DNA of 64,000 bases from Hydrogenophaga sp. (GTDB lineage Bacteria > Pseudomonadota > Gammaproteobacteria > Burkholderiales > Burkholderiaceae_C): positions 186,001-250,000 of the forward strand of contig NZ_SDDV01000002.1 in the NCBI RefSeq assembly GCF_014773545.1, in the 5' to 3' direction. Made by a program: the position numbers and the translations under genes. Positions 1 to 8,420 of the stretch are shown here, one piece after another. The first letter of the stretch is position 1. Every line of letters starts with the position of its first letter. A model generated the notes under the pieces. It worked only from the letters and a program-made list of their open reading frames with translations. It was not told the origin of the DNA and made no database searches.

Positions 1-55
1 GGCGGCCAGCGTCGCGGCTCGTGCGTCGCCGTGGACGAACGAGGTCGATAAATGA
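1..55 (+). CDS. 3' end of an upstream gene (surE expected from gene order)
   Basis: Only the last codons could lie in the window. One frame ends in TGA at 53-55, overlapping the pcm ATG (ATGA), the usual form of translational coupling; another frame ends in TAA at 49-51. In many proteobacteria the gene before pcm is surE, a 5'-nucleotidase. The visible residues are too few to confirm this, so the identity rests on gene order alone. Confidence 0.2.
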   Translation, partial: AASVAARASPWTNEVDK

Positions 56-852
56 AGCGCGGCATCGCGCCACCCGCCAGCAGTTCTGAGCCGACGCGGG
101 CGCGACCGACTTTCCCGGTGCGGCTGGCGCCCATGAGCAGTAACGCATCGGTCAAACAGCCCGCCAGCGCGCCCGCGCTGCGGTCAGCGCCGGTGGTGGC
201 CGTTGGCGCCGACGAAGGCCGCGCAGCGCGCATGGCGATGGTGGACAAACTCCAGGCCCAGGGCCTGAGCGACGCGGCGCTGATCGCGGCCTTGCAAAGC
301 GTGCCACGGCACCGCTTCGTCGATTCGGCGCTGGCCAACCAAGCCTACGAGGACACCAGTTTGCCGCTGGGTCTGGGGCAGACCATCTCCAAGCCGAATG
401 TGGTGGCGCGCATGCTGGCGCTGCTGTGCCAGGGCGGCAACCGACCGCTGGGTCGCGTGCTGGAGGTGGGCACCGGGTGCGGCTACCAGGCTGCGCTGTT
501 GAGTCATTTGGCGCAAGAGGTCTACAGCATCGAGCGGCTGCGCGCACTGCATGAGCGTGCGCGCCACAACCTGCGCGCATTGCGCCGGCCCAACTTGCAC
601 CTGCTGCTGGGCGACGGACTGCTGGGCTATGCGGCAGGTGCGCCTTACGCCGCCATCATCGTTGCCGCCGGCGGTCCTGAGCTGGCGCCGGCCTGGATCG
701 ACCAGTTGGCGCCGGGTGGTCGGCTGGTGGCGCCGCTGGAGGGTCAGGCGCAGCGCCAGCGGCTGGTGGTGATAGACAAAACCGCCAGCGGCGTGCGCCG
801 CACCGAACTCGAAGCGGTGCTGTTCGTTCCGATAAAATCGGGCGTCGAGTAA
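52..852 (+). CDS. pcm: protein-L-isoaspartate O-methyltransferase
   Basis: Methylates L-isoaspartyl residues in aged proteins with S-adenosylmethionine, starting their repair in the cytosol. The SAM-binding motif VLEVGTGCGYQAALL is at residues 136-150, and the PCMT signature with TIS (about 111-113) and the preceding YEDTSLPLGLGQ is intact. The protein is 266 residues, longer than the roughly 210 of E. coli Pcm because of a low-complexity N-terminal extension. A second ATG at 133 would give 239 residues and leaves the conserved domain complete, so the start is uncertain. It is followed at 82 bases by an NlpD-type lipoprotein gene, a typical stationary-phase repair neighbourhood. Confidence 0.93.
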   Translation: MKRGIAPPASSSEPTRARPTFPVRLAPMSSNASVKQPASAPALRSAPVVAVGADEGRAARMAMVDKLQAQGLSDAALIAALQSVPRHRFVDSALANQAYEDTSLPLGLGQTISKPNVVARMLALLCQGGNRPLGRVLEVGTGCGYQAALLSHLAQEVYSIERLRALHERARHNLRALRRPNLHLLLGDGLLGYAAGAPYAAIIVAAGGPELAPAWIDQLAPGGRLVAPLEGQAQRQRLVVIDKTASGVRRTELEAVLFVPIKSGVE

Positions 853-933
853 GGCGCTGCGCGCTCCCTGCTGCTTCATAATCGGGGGCATATCGGCGCC
901 GTTCCTGGCCTTGAAACACACTGGGATTTTTTG

Positions 934-1860
934 ATGCGTGTTGATTCGAACGTCTTGCCGCAACGCTTGAGCGCGGGTGTGCGCGTCGCCGCTGGACGCG
1001 GCCCCCTGGTCTTGCTGCTGCTCGGGGCTTTGCTGCTCACGGCGGGCTGCTCAACCCGGCGCGTGGCGGCGCCGGCTCCGGTGGAAGACCGATCGGCCCC
1101 GCGCCCGGCCGAGGCCCGGGCGCAGCCCGGGGCTGAGGCCAGAGCACTGCCTGGAGCGGAAAACGAGGGCCGACCCGGTTACTACACCGTGCGTCCAGGC
1201 GATACCCTGATTCGCATCGGGCTCGAGACCGGCCAGAGCTGGCGCGACCTGCAGGCCTGGAACAACCTGGGCAACCCGAATCTGATCGAAGTCGGCCAGG
1301 TGCTGCGCGTCGTGCCGCCGCTGGTGCCGGTGTTCGTGACCGCTGCTGCGCCACCTCCGGCTGGCGCTGCCAGCCCCAGCCCGGTGCTGCCGCCGGCTGC
1401 CACGCCGCGGCCCTTGGCCCAGACGGGCGCCCCGGCGCCGGCCACACCTGCCACACCCACAGCAGCCGCAGCAGCCACGCCTGCCGCGGCAGATGAAATC
1501 AACCTGATCTGGCCGGCGCAGGGCGAGGTGATCTCGGTTTTTGACGAGGTCAGGAACAAGGGCATTGCGATCGCCGGGCGCCTGGGTGAGCCGGTGTTGG
1601 CCGCCGCCGCCGGGCGGGTGGTGTACGCCGGGGCCGGACTGCGCGGCTACGGCAACCTGATCATCCTCAAGCACGACAACACCTTCTTGACCGCCTACGC
1701 GCACAACCAGGCGCTGCTGGTGCGCGAAGACCAGGTGGTGCGTCAGGGGCAGCGCATTGCTGAAATGGGCAGCAGCGACGCAGACCGGGTCAAGCTGCAT
1801 TTCGAGCTGCGCCGCCAGGGCCGACCGGTCGATCCGCTTGCTTTCCTGCCGCGGCGCTGA
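934..1860 (+). CDS. nlpD: NlpD-like LysM/M23 lipoprotein, probable amidase activator
   Basis: Envelope protein of 308 residues. A signal peptide ends in the lipobox LTAGC with Cys39 as the lipidation site. A LysM peptidoglycan-binding domain (YYTVRPGDTLIRIG) covers about residues 84-128, then comes an Ala/Pro-rich linker and a C-terminal M23/LytM domain. The LytM zinc ligands are lost: the usual HxGxD region reads NKGIAIAG and the terminal HxH reads KLHF. This is the pattern of NlpD/EnvC proteins, which activate cell-wall amidases rather than cut peptidoglycan. The ATG at 934 is preferred to a TTG at 931. In related genomes rpoS often follows nlpD; here it does not. Confidence 0.9.
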   Translation: MRVDSNVLPQRLSAGVRVAAGRGPLVLLLLGALLLTAGCSTRRVAAPAPVEDRSAPRPAEARAQPGAEARALPGAENEGRPGYYTVRPGDTLIRIGLETGQSWRDLQAWNNLGNPNLIEVGQVLRVVPPLVPVFVTAAAPPPAGAASPSPVLPPAATPRPLAQTGAPAPATPATPTAAAAATPAAADEINLIWPAQGEVISVFDEVRNKGIAIAGRLGEPVLAAAAGRVVYAGAGLRGYGNLIILKHDNTFLTAYAHNQALLVREDQVVRQGQRIAEMGSSDADRVKLHFELRRQGRPVDPLAFLPRR

Positions 1861-1922
1861 AGCCGCAGCACCCGCGAGCGAGCAGCGGCCCACGCGACAA
1901 GACTTGTCCAAGCACCGGCACC

Positions 1923-2705
1923 ATGGCTGCCGTCCTGGTTTTTGACCTCGAGTCGATCCCCGACATCGCCGGCCTGCGCGCCGTGCGCGGCGCGGCGCCC
2001 GAGTGTTCCGACGCCCAGGTCTATCAAGACTGGTTGAGCGAGCGCCAGGCCAAAGGCCAGAGTGACTTCATGCCGCTGCACCTGCAGCGCGTGCTGGTCA
2101 TCAGTTGCGCGTTTCGCAGCGCCGATGGCCTGCGCGTGCACTCCTTCGTCGACCGCGACGGCCGCAGTGAAGGCAAGGTGGTGCAGTCTTTCTTTCAGGC
2201 GGTGGAAAAACACACGCCGCAACTGGTGAGCTGGAACGGCAGCGGCTTTGACCTGCCGGTGCTGCACTACCGCGGCCTGCGCCACGGCGTGCAGGCCAGC
2301 ACCTACTGGGACATGGGCGAGGACAACCGCGACTTCAAGTGGAACAATTACATCGGCCGCTACCACACGCGCCATCTGGACTTGATGGACTTGCTGGCCT
2401 TGTACAGCCCGAAGAACAACGCCCCGCTCGACGCCCTGGCCAAGCTGTGCGGTTTTCCCGGCAAACTCGGCATGGACGGCGCGCAGGTCTTTGCCCAGTA
2501 TCAGGCCGGGCAGTTGGAGGACATTCGCCGCTACTGCGAGACCGACGTGATGAACACCTACTTGCTGTACTGCCGCTTTCAGCGCATGCGCGGCGGTTTG
2601 TCCGAGGCCGAGTACGCGCAGGAAATCGACCTGGTCAGATCCACCTTGGGTCAATGGGCAGCGGATGAAGCGCACTGGGATGAATACTTGCGCGCATGGG
2701 CCTGA
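1923..2705 (+). CDS. predicted 3'-5' exonuclease, PolB-like DEDD family
   Basis: A 260-residue stand-alone exonuclease related to the proofreading domain of family B polymerases. The three exonuclease motifs are visible: VFDLESIPD near residues 5-13 (first acidic pair), WNGSGFDLPVL near 104-114, and RYCETDVMNTYLLY near 204-217, the last fitting a DEDDy-type site. It should remove 3' nucleotides using two metal ions; its in vivo substrate is not known. Only 31 bases separate it from rlmD, so the two are probably co-transcribed. Family members are sometimes misnamed polysaccharide biosynthesis proteins. Confidence 0.85.
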   Translation: MAAVLVFDLESIPDIAGLRAVRGAAPECSDAQVYQDWLSERQAKGQSDFMPLHLQRVLVISCAFRSADGLRVHSFVDRDGRSEGKVVQSFFQAVEKHTPQLVSWNGSGFDLPVLHYRGLRHGVQASTYWDMGEDNRDFKWNNYIGRYHTRHLDLMDLLALYSPKNNAPLDALAKLCGFPGKLGMDGAQVFAQYQAGQLEDIRRYCETDVMNTYLLYCRFQRMRGGLSEAEYAQEIDLVRSTLGQWAADEAHWDEYLRAWA

Positions 2706-2736
2706 ACCACGCGGGCCGGGCTGAGACAATCCGGAC

Positions 2737-4200
2737 ATGACCGCATCTTCATCGCACGAAAACAGCCTGCTCACCAGCGCTTGCGCCACGGCACCCGCCG
2801 ACAGCCTTTGCAGCCCTGTATCCAGTGACTGGCTGGTGGTGCAGTCGCTTGACATCGACGCCCAGGGCATTGCACGCCGACCCGACGGCAAGGTGGTGTT
2901 CATCGAAGGCGCGCTGCCGTCCGAGTGGGTCAGCGTGCAGGTGCAGCGCAAGAAGAACAACTGGGAAGCCGGCACCGTGAGCGCGATTCACCGCGCTTCG
3001 GCGCAGCGCGTACAGCCCGGCTGCGCGCACTTTGGCCTGCATGTCGGTGCCTGTGGCGGCTGCAAAATGCAGCACCTCGACGCCACTGCCCAGGTGGCGG
3101 TGAAACAGCGCGTGCTGGAAGACAATCTCTGGCACCTGGCCAAGGTCAAGGCCGAGACCGTGTTGCGACCGATCGAGGGGCCGGTCTGGGGCTACCGCTA
3201 CCGCGCACGCCTGTCGGTGCGTCACGTGCACAAGAAGGGCGAGGTGTTGATCGGTTTTCATGAGCGCAAGAGCCGCTACGTGGCCGATATACGGGCCTGC
3301 CCGGTACTGCCGCCGCAGGTCAGCGCGCTGTTGCTGCCCTTGCGCGCCCTCGTGCACAGCATGGACGCGCGCGCCACCTGTCCGCAGATCGAACTCGCTT
3401 GCGGTGACGCGCTCATTGCCTTGGTGCTGCGCCATCTCGAACCCTTGTCTGACGACGATCTGGCCCGTTTGCGCGCTTTCGCCGTTCAACACGAGGTGCA
3501 GTGGTGGTTGCAGGCGCAGGGGCCGCAGACGGTCAGACTGCTTGATCAGGGCGGCGCTTCATTGTCCTACACGCTGCCGGAGTTCGGCATCCAGATGCCG
3601 TTTCGACCGACCGACTTCACCCAGGTCAACCCCTACATCAACCGCGTGCTGGTCGCGCGTGCGCTGCGCCTGCTGGGCGCGCAAAAAACCGAGCGCGTGA
3701 TCGACTGGTTTTGCGGCTTGGGCAATTTCACCCTGCCGCTGGCCACCCAGGCCGGCGCGGTGCTGGGCATCGAGGGCAGCGAAGCGCTGGTGGCGCGTGC
3801 GCGCGAGAACTACAGCCTGAATCAGACCGTACGGCCTGATCCCTTGTGTGGCACGCAGTTCGCTGCGCGCAACCTGTTCGACATCACAGCGGCTCAGTTG
3901 CGCGCCGACGGTGTGGCGCACAAATGGTTGGTCGATCCGCCGCGCGAAGGCGCGTTTGCACTCGTCAAAGCGCTGGCCGAGTTGCACCAGCAGCCTGAAC
4001 TGCGCGGCGACTGGCAAGCGCCGCAGCGCATTGTTTACGTCAGTTGCAACCCGGCCACGCTGGCGCGCGACGCCGGCTTGCTGGTGCACCAGGCCGGCTA
4101 CAACTGCGTTGGCGCCGGGGTGGTGAACATGTTTGCCCACACCGCCCACGTCGAGAGCCTGGCGGTGTTCGAGCGCAGCGCCGCAACAGCACCAAGCTGA
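2737..4200 (+). CDS. rlmD: 23S rRNA (uracil-1939-C5)-methyltransferase RlmD
   Basis: Methylates U1939 of 23S rRNA with SAM. The 487-residue protein has an N-terminal TRAM RNA-binding domain (about 30-90), then the [4Fe-4S] cluster cysteines C96, C106 and C109 within [16 protein letters not shown], with the fourth probably the Cys of IRACPVLPP. The Rossmann domain includes [16 protein letters not shown], and the catalytic Cys lies in [11 protein letters not shown] near the C terminus. The first two cluster cysteines are further apart than in E. coli. The gene follows the exonuclease closely in the same orientation and is convergent with the next lipoprotein gene. Confidence 0.95.
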   Translation: MTASSSHENSLLTSACATAPADSLCSPVSSDWLVVQSLDIDAQGIARRPDGKVVFIEGALPSEWVSVQVQRKKNNWEAGTVSAIHRASAQRVQPGCAHFGLHVGACGGCKMQHLDATAQVAVKQRVLEDNLWHLAKVKAETVLRPIEGPVWGYRYRARLSVRHVHKKGEVLIGFHERKSRYVADIRACPVLPPQVSALLLPLRALVHSMDARATCPQIELACGDALIALVLRHLEPLSDDDLARLRAFAVQHEVQWWLQAQGPQTVRLLDQGGASLSYTLPEFGIQMPFRPTDFTQVNPYINRVLVARALRLLGAQKTERVIDWFCGLGNFTLPLATQAGAVLGIEGSEALVARARENYSLNQTVRPDPLCGTQFAARNLFDITAAQLRADGVAHKWLVDPPREGAFALVKALAELHQQPELRGDWQAPQRIVYVSCNPATLARDAGLLVHQAGYNCVGAGVVNMFAHTAHVESLAVFERSAATAPS

Positions 4201-4222
4201 ATCTGTTTGCGCAGGCGCCGAT

Positions 4223-4573
4223 TCAGGAGCGGCGACCCGCAGCGCCTTCGGGAGGCGTTTGGGTCTCATCGACCCCGTTTGGCACGCTCGCAGCCGGTGT
4301 GGGCTTGCCGGGCATGCCGACGACTTCGTTTTCGCGCATGTACTGATCCATTTCCCTCCAGCCGGCGAACACGGCTGCTCGGCTGGCCCTGGGGTTGCCA
4401 TTGAAGCAGTCTTCGATGCTGCGCACCGCGTGGCGGCAGGCACCACCAATGGCACGTGCTTCGGCTTCGCGCTGGGCCTTGATCTGGGTGGCGGTTTCAA
4501 TGCCCAGTGCGTCGCAGCCGACCAGCAGGCTGGTGGCGCCGAGCAGACAAAGGGTGAAAACGATGCGTCGCAT
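4223..4573 (-). CDS. small lipoprotein of unknown function
   Basis: A 116-residue protein starting MRRIVFTLCLLGATSLLVGC; the lipobox LVGC puts the lipidated Cys at residue 20. The remaining roughly 95 residues contain two further cysteines (GACRHAV and EDCFNG), which could form a disulfide in the periplasm, and a Pro-rich tail. A longer open frame runs back across the BI-1 gene, but the ATG at 4573 directly precedes a clear signal peptide. I do not recognise a family. It is convergent with rlmD and lies 22 bases from its stop. Confidence 0.75.
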   Translation of the reverse strand: MRRIVFTLCLLGATSLLVGCDALGIETATQIKAQREAEARAIGGACRHAVRSIEDCFNGNPRASRAAVFAGWREMDQYMRENEVVGMPGKPTPAASVPNGVDETQTPPEGAAGRRS

Positions 4574-4628
4574 GGTGGTGGCCGGTGGCTTGCATCGTAC
4601 TTCGGCTATTTTGGCTGCGACTTGAAGC

Positions 4629-4646
4629 GACGGTCTACAGACCGTC
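4629..4646. repeat. perfect 8-bp inverted repeat with 2-nt spacer
   Basis: GACGGTCT-AC-AGACCGTC is a perfect dyad in the gap between the lipoprotein gene and the BI-1 gene. It has no following T run, so it is not a terminator by itself; it could be an operator for the leftward lipoprotein gene, whose ATG is 56 bases away. Confidence 0.5.
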
Positions 4647-4670
4647 TGTGCGGCCTGGTTTGAGCTGCAT

Positions 4671-4697
4671 AAAAAAAGGGTCCGAAGACCCTTTTTT
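4671..4697. terminator. bidirectional intrinsic terminator
   Basis: A-run, AGGGTC stem, CGAA loop, GACCCT stem and T-run form a symmetric hairpin with A/T tracts on both sides. It sits directly beyond the stop of the leftward BI-1 gene, which it most likely terminates. Confidence 0.85.
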
Positions 4698-4716
4698 GAG
4701 CGGCCGTCAAGCGGCT

Positions 4717-5409
4717 TCAGTCGTCGCCGCTCATCAGGCCGAGCATGATCAGCAGGCCCTGGAAGATGTTGAACACGCTCAGGTACAAGCCCAGCGTGGC
4801 GCTGATGTAGTTGGTCTCGCCGCCGTCGACGATGCGCTTGAGGTCGTACAGCAGGTACAGGCTGAACACCAGAATGGCCAGGGTGGCAATGGCAGCCATG
4901 GCGGCCGTGCTGCCGACAAACACGTTGATGATGGCGCCAGCCATGATAGCCAGCGCACCGACGAACAGCCACTTGCCCAGGCCGGAGAGGTCGCGTTTGA
5001 TGACGGTCGACAGGTTGGCCATGATGAGGAAGACGCCCGCAGTGCCGCCAAAGGCCGTCATGACCAGGCTGGCGCCGTTGCTCAGGCCCAGCACGGCGCC
5101 CAGCAGGCGCGAGAGCATCAGCCCCATGAAGAAGGTAAAGGCCAGCAGCACCGGAACGCCCATGGCCGAATTCTTGGTGCGCTCGATGGCGTAAATGAAG
5201 GCAAAGGCGCCGCCGAGGAAAACCATCAGGCCCAGGCCGCCGCTCAGGCTGGCGGTGATGCCGGTCTGCACGCCGATCCAGGCGCCCAGCACGGTGGGCA
5301 GCATAGACAGCGCCAGCAGCCAGTAGGTGTTGCGCAGCACGGCGTTGCGCCGCGCACCGTAGGCAACGGCGTTGCCGAAGTGATTGCTCGATTGCAGGGG
5401 GTTGTTCAT
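4717..5409 (-). CDS. Bax inhibitor-1/YccA family inner-membrane protein
   Basis: A 230-residue polytopic protein with about seven hydrophobic segments, starting MNNPLQSSNHFGNAVAYGAR. The family fold is recognisable from the segment FAFIYAIERTKNSAMGVPVL and the C-terminal SLYLLYDLKRIVDGGETNY, which holds the conserved acidic residues linked in BI-1 proteins to pH-sensitive cation leak; the protein ends in acidic residues. YccA of E. coli binds the protease FtsH; the role here is inferred only from family membership. An in-frame TTG at 5427 would add six residues, but the ATG at 5409 fits homologues better. A strong terminator follows. Confidence 0.9.
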   Translation of the reverse strand: MNNPLQSSNHFGNAVAYGARRNAVLRNTYWLLALSMLPTVLGAWIGVQTGITASLSGGLGLMVFLGGAFAFIYAIERTKNSAMGVPVLLAFTFFMGLMLSRLLGAVLGLSNGASLVMTAFGGTAGVFLIMANLSTVIKRDLSGLGKWLFVGALAIMAGAIINVFVGSTAAMAAIATLAILVFSLYLLYDLKRIVDGGETNYISATLGLYLSVFNIFQGLLIMLGLMSGDD

Positions 5410-5486
5410 GGCCAAGGCTTCCTTCAATGCGGTTACGGACGGACGAGCGAATGCCTGCTAGGATACCCCAATTCGGGGAAAAGTTC

Positions 5487-5894
5487 ATGAAAACCAAATC
5501 CGTTCTCGAACTCGCCGACGTCAAATTGATCGCTGCGGCGGCCGAAGCCGAGGCTTTGAAAAACCGTTGGGCAGTCACGGTGGCCATTGTCGACGACGGC
5601 GGCCACCTGTTGTTTTTACAACGGATCGACGGTGCGCCGCCGATCTCTGCGCACCTGGCGGGCGCCAAGGCGCAGACGGCGGCCCTGGGCCGGCGCGACA
5701 GCAAGATTTACGAAGACGTGATCAATCAGGGTCGCATCTCGTTTCTGAGTGCGCCCGTGCTGGCCGGTATGCTCGAAGGCGGTGTGCCCATTTTGAAAGA
5801 CGGGCAATGCCTGGGCGCCGTCGGCGTCAGCGGTGTCAAGTCGAACGAAGACGCGCAGGTCGCGCGCGCTGGCATTGCGGCACTCGGCACTTGA
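5487..5894 (+). CDS. GlcG/HbpS family protein
   Basis: A 135-residue soluble protein of the GlcG/HbpS (DUF336) family. Diagnostic segments are VAIVDDGGHLLFLQRIDGA and the C-terminal GGVPILKDGQCLGAVGVSG. HbpS of Streptomyces binds heme and responds to redox stress; GlcG is encoded with glycolate oxidation genes; many members have no known role. The upstream frame is open to 5427, but the ATG at 5487 begins at the conserved N-terminus MKTKSVLELAD. It is convergent with the hemP operon, so a heme link is possible but not shown. Confidence 0.85.
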   Translation: MKTKSVLELADVKLIAAAAEAEALKNRWAVTVAIVDDGGHLLFLQRIDGAPPISAHLAGAKAQTAALGRRDSKIYEDVINQGRISFLSAPVLAGMLEGGVPILKDGQCLGAVGVSGVKSNEDAQVARAGIAALGT

Positions 5895-5946
5895 GAAAAA
5901 AAGCCTGGCTAATGAAAGCCGCGACGAGCGGACTGTCCTGGCTGGC

Positions 5947-5970
5947 CAAAAACGCTGCCTTGGCGGCAGC
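5947..5970 (-). terminator. intrinsic terminator of the tonB-exbBD-hemP operon
   Basis: Read leftward the sequence is CGCTGCC, loop GCCAA, GGCAGCG, then TTTTT: a 7-bp GC stem followed by five T. It lies 26 bases beyond the hemP stop and fits as the operon end. Confidence 0.8.
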
Positions 5971-5995
5971 GCCCCACGAAGAATGCCGGGTGTAC

Positions 5996-6193
5996 TTACT
6001 TGGTCAGGATGAGCTTGCCTGCGCGTGTGCATTGCAGTAGGTAGACGCCGCCGTTGTGTTCGATGGCAAGCGTTTTCTGGCCGCACAACAAGACCTGACT
6101 CGACACCATGGGTACGGCGCTGTGCGGCTGCGGCTGGGCTTGAAACGGGTGGCGCTGCTCGTTCGGCAGCGGCAAGGGCGGGCTGGTCGTCAT
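5996..6193 (-). CDS. hemP: hemin uptake protein HemP
   Basis: A 65-residue protein with the HemP C-terminal signature: LLCGQKTLAIEHNGGVYLLQ followed by CTRAGKLILTK. The N-terminal half is Pro-rich and variable, as in the family. HemP proteins are small, iron-regulated and encoded with heme and siderophore uptake genes; in Burkholderia HemP has been reported to act as a transcriptional activator of heme uptake. It begins 10 bases after exbD in the same leftward operon and is the last gene before the terminator. Confidence 0.92.
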   Translation of the reverse strand: MTTSPPLPLPNEQRHPFQAQPQPHSAVPMVSSQVLLCGQKTLAIEHNGGVYLLQCTRAGKLILTK

Positions 6194-6202
6194 GCGGGGC
6201 TT

Positions 6203-6640
6203 TCAGTGTGCGGCTGCGCGCTCGGTCATGAGGGGGATGGGTTCGGTCACAAAGCCGATTTGGCGCAGCCCGGCGCGCTGGGCTGCGGCCAGCGCCTGCG
6301 CCACGCGCTCGTAGCGCACGGCGCGGTCGGCCCGAATCTGCAGCTCGGGCGGCGGCTGCTGCGCTGCCGCCGCACCCAGGCGGGTGGCAAAGTCGGCATC
6401 CGAGACCGACTCATCGTTCCAGAAGTACGCGCCGTTTTCGTCGATCGACAGACGGATGGCTGAGGGCTGCTGCTGCAGTGCCTGCACGCTGGCGCGCGGC
6501 AGCTCCAGGCTGACCGCATGGTTGAGCACCGGCACGGTGACGATGAAGACGATCAGCAGCACCAGCATCACGTCGATGAACGGGATCATGTTGATCTCGC
6601 TGAGCATGTGCTCGTTGTCGTCCTGGGTTTCGAGCGCCAT
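6203..6640 (-). CDS. exbD: biopolymer transport protein ExbD/TolR family
   Basis: A 145-residue inner-membrane protein with a short cytoplasmic N-terminus, one membrane segment (about residues 17-37) and a periplasmic domain. The conserved membrane aspartate needed for proton use is in INMIPFIDVMLVLLIVFIVT. Together with ExbB it forms the proton channel that energises TonB. The gap to exbB is only 3 bases, so they are translated together. The C-terminal PIPLMTERAAAH is unremarkable. Confidence 0.93.
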   Translation of the reverse strand: MALETQDDNEHMLSEINMIPFIDVMLVLLIVFIVTVPVLNHAVSLELPRASVQALQQQPSAIRLSIDENGAYFWNDESVSDADFATRLGAAAAQQPPPELQIRADRAVRYERVAQALAAAQRAGLRQIGFVTEPIPLMTERAAAH

Positions 6641-6643
6641 GTC

Positions 6644-7384
6644 TTAGCCCCGTTTCATGAGCCGGACCTTGCCGTTGCCAGCCGCCGAAACCCGCGCGCC
6701 GGTCACGAAGTAGGCGTGCAGGTCGTGCGCAAAGCGGTTGAGCTGATGGTGGATGGTCTTGTTGCCGCGCACCAGTGTGTTGTAGCCCAGCACGGCCGGT
6801 ATCGCCACCAGCAGGCCGAGCGCGGTCATGATCAGCGCTTCGCCGATCGGGCCGGCCACTTGGCCAATGCTGGCCTGACCCGCTGCGCCAATGCCGAGCA
6901 GCGCGTGATAAATGCCCCAGACGGTACCGAACAGGCCGACGAACGGCGCGGTCGATGCCACCGAGGCCAGCACCGGCAGGCCGCTTTGTGCGCGCACCAG
7001 AAAGTCATCGACGCTCTTGCGCAGACTGCGCTCGACCCAGTCGCTCAGGTCCAGGCTGTCGTGCAACTGACGCTCGAACGTTTGCTGGCTGGCGTGCGCA
7101 TCGGTTCGTTGCAGGTGGCTTGCCGCCTCCAGGCCTTGCAGCGCCAGGACGTGAAACGGGTTGCCGGCGGCGCTGCCCAGCCGATGCAGACCGGCGCTGA
7201 AGTCGGCGCTGTGCCAAAAGCCTTCCACGCGCCGCGCCTGCTGGCGCTGCGTGCGCTGATCGAGCGCCTTGATTGCGATGATGCACCACGTGGCCAGCGA
7301 CATCGCCAGCAGCACCAGTGCGGTGGATCGGATCACCCAGTCGCCGTAAATCCAGACCTGGGCCAAACCAAACGGGGATTCCAT
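6644..7384 (-). CDS. exbB: biopolymer transport protein ExbB (MotA/TolQ/ExbB family)
   Basis: A 246-residue protein with three membrane helices: about 18-40, then a pair around 140-165 and 178-200. The segment STAPFVGLFGTVWGIYHAL and the following GPIGEALIMTALGLLVAIPA are the conserved pore helices with the key threonine and glutamate. It is the pentameric scaffold of the ExbB-ExbD motor that drives TonB. It lies between tonB (27-base gap) and exbD (3-base gap), the normal order for a TonB system. Confidence 0.93.
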   Translation of the reverse strand: MESPFGLAQVWIYGDWVIRSTALVLLAMSLATWCIIAIKALDQRTQRQQARRVEGFWHSADFSAGLHRLGSAAGNPFHVLALQGLEAASHLQRTDAHASQQTFERQLHDSLDLSDWVERSLRKSVDDFLVRAQSGLPVLASVASTAPFVGLFGTVWGIYHALLGIGAAGQASIGQVAGPIGEALIMTALGLLVAIPAVLGYNTLVRGNKTIHHQLNRFAHDLHAYFVTGARVSAAGNGKVRLMKRG

Positions 7385-7411
7385 GTGTGCAGTCTTTCGC
7401 GGTGCGAGGGT

Positions 7412-8152
7412 TTATTCGAGAACAAAGCGGATCGGCACCACGACCCACATGGTTTCGGGAACGCCGGCGCGCTGACCTGGCCGAAAGCGCCAGGTCAGCA
7501 CGGTTTTCAGCGCGCTCTGGTCGAGCCGTGCATGGCCGCTGGAGCGGTAAATTTCGGCCCGTGCAGCCGTGCCATCAGTCTGCACCAGCGCGCGCACCAG
7601 CACCCGGCCTTGCTCGCCGAGTCGGCGCGACAGCGCCGGGTAGGGCGGAATGGGGTTGTCGAAATCGTCCGCGCTGCCCGACGGCAGTTCGATTGCTGCC
7701 GCTGCCGCAGCGGTTGCGCTGGCGATTGCGGCGCCCGCGCTGCTGCCCGCAAGCTCAACACGTGCAGGTTGCGCTGCGTCATTCGCTGCGCTGGCGGTTG
7801 CGGCGATGTGGGCGCTTGCCCCTGGCAGCGCCAGCGGGGGCGCCGCTGGATTCGGGTGCGGGACGGTGGCGGGCGTCGGCGCCATGGTCGGCGTCGGCAG
7901 CGTCGGCTGGGCAGAAGCGCGCGTTTGCGGCTGAGCCTGATTGGATGCCTGGGTTGTCGGGCTGGGCCGGGCTTGGGTCACGGGCACAGGCGGCGCGACC
8001 GGCGCCGCGGGTGGCGCCAGGGGCTCGGTCAGCAGACGCGCCGGCAGCACGACGACGGGCCCGGCCGTGCGCAGCAGGCCGCTGTCAAGCGCCCACAGGG
8101 CAAGCGCGTGCAAGCCGAGCACGGCAGTGACGACGGGCAGGTGGCGGTTCAT
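7412..8152 (-). CDS. tonB: energy transducer TonB
   Basis: A 246-residue protein with an N-terminal membrane anchor (VVTAVLGLHALALWALDSG), a long Ala/Pro/Thr-rich periplasm-spanning linker (about 45-160) and a C-terminal TonB domain with YPALSRRLGEQGRVLVRALV and the terminal VLTWRFRPGQRAG. It carries ExbBD energy to outer-membrane receptors for iron complexes and heme. The ATG at 8152 is used in place of a TTG six bases upstream. It heads the tonB-exbB-exbD-hemP set, with a small ORF and a Fur-type site upstream. Confidence 0.92.
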   Translation of the reverse strand: MNRHLPVVTAVLGLHALALWALDSGLLRTAGPVVVLPARLLTEPLAPPAAPVAPPVPVTQARPSPTTQASNQAQPQTRASAQPTLPTPTMAPTPATVPHPNPAAPPLALPGASAHIAATASAANDAAQPARVELAGSSAGAAIASATAAAAAAIELPSGSADDFDNPIPPYPALSRRLGEQGRVLVRALVQTDGTAARAEIYRSSGHARLDQSALKTVLTWRFRPGQRAGVPETMWVVVPIRFVLE

Positions 8153-8182
8153 GCGCAAAGGAGGTTCAAAGCCTGCATGCGA

Positions 8183-8386
8183 TCAGAAGCAGCAAGGGCG
8201 CAGTGGGCCGGGTTTGCATTGTGCAGGCGAAGATCGAGATGTCGCGTCTGGGCGCTTGAGTTGCTGGCGCCGTGCGGCTGCAGGGGTCGGCTGGCCGCTG
8301 CCTGGCCGCTGGAGCGCCCACCAGAGCGCTGCCAGCACCAGCCACAGGCTGCCGAACAAGATCAAGAGGCTGTAGAGCAAGCTCAT
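8183..8386 (-). CDS. small membrane ORF at the head of the tonB operon
   Basis: A 67-codon open frame starting MSLLYSLLILFGSLWLVLAA, which is one strong membrane segment, followed by a short basic, Pro-rich tail with two cysteines near the end. It starts 35 bases downstream of the Fur-type box and ends 30 bases before tonB, so it would be the first gene of the iron-regulated transcript. I recognise no family. The overlap in place and orientation with the promoter supports it; the short length keeps confidence moderate. Confidence 0.45.
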   Translation of the reverse strand: MSLLYSLLILFGSLWLVLAALWWALQRPGSGQPTPAAARRQQLKRPDATSRSSPAQCKPGPLRPCCF

Positions 8387-8420
8387 GAGGTATCAGGATG
8401 CGGGGTGGAAGCCAGATTTT

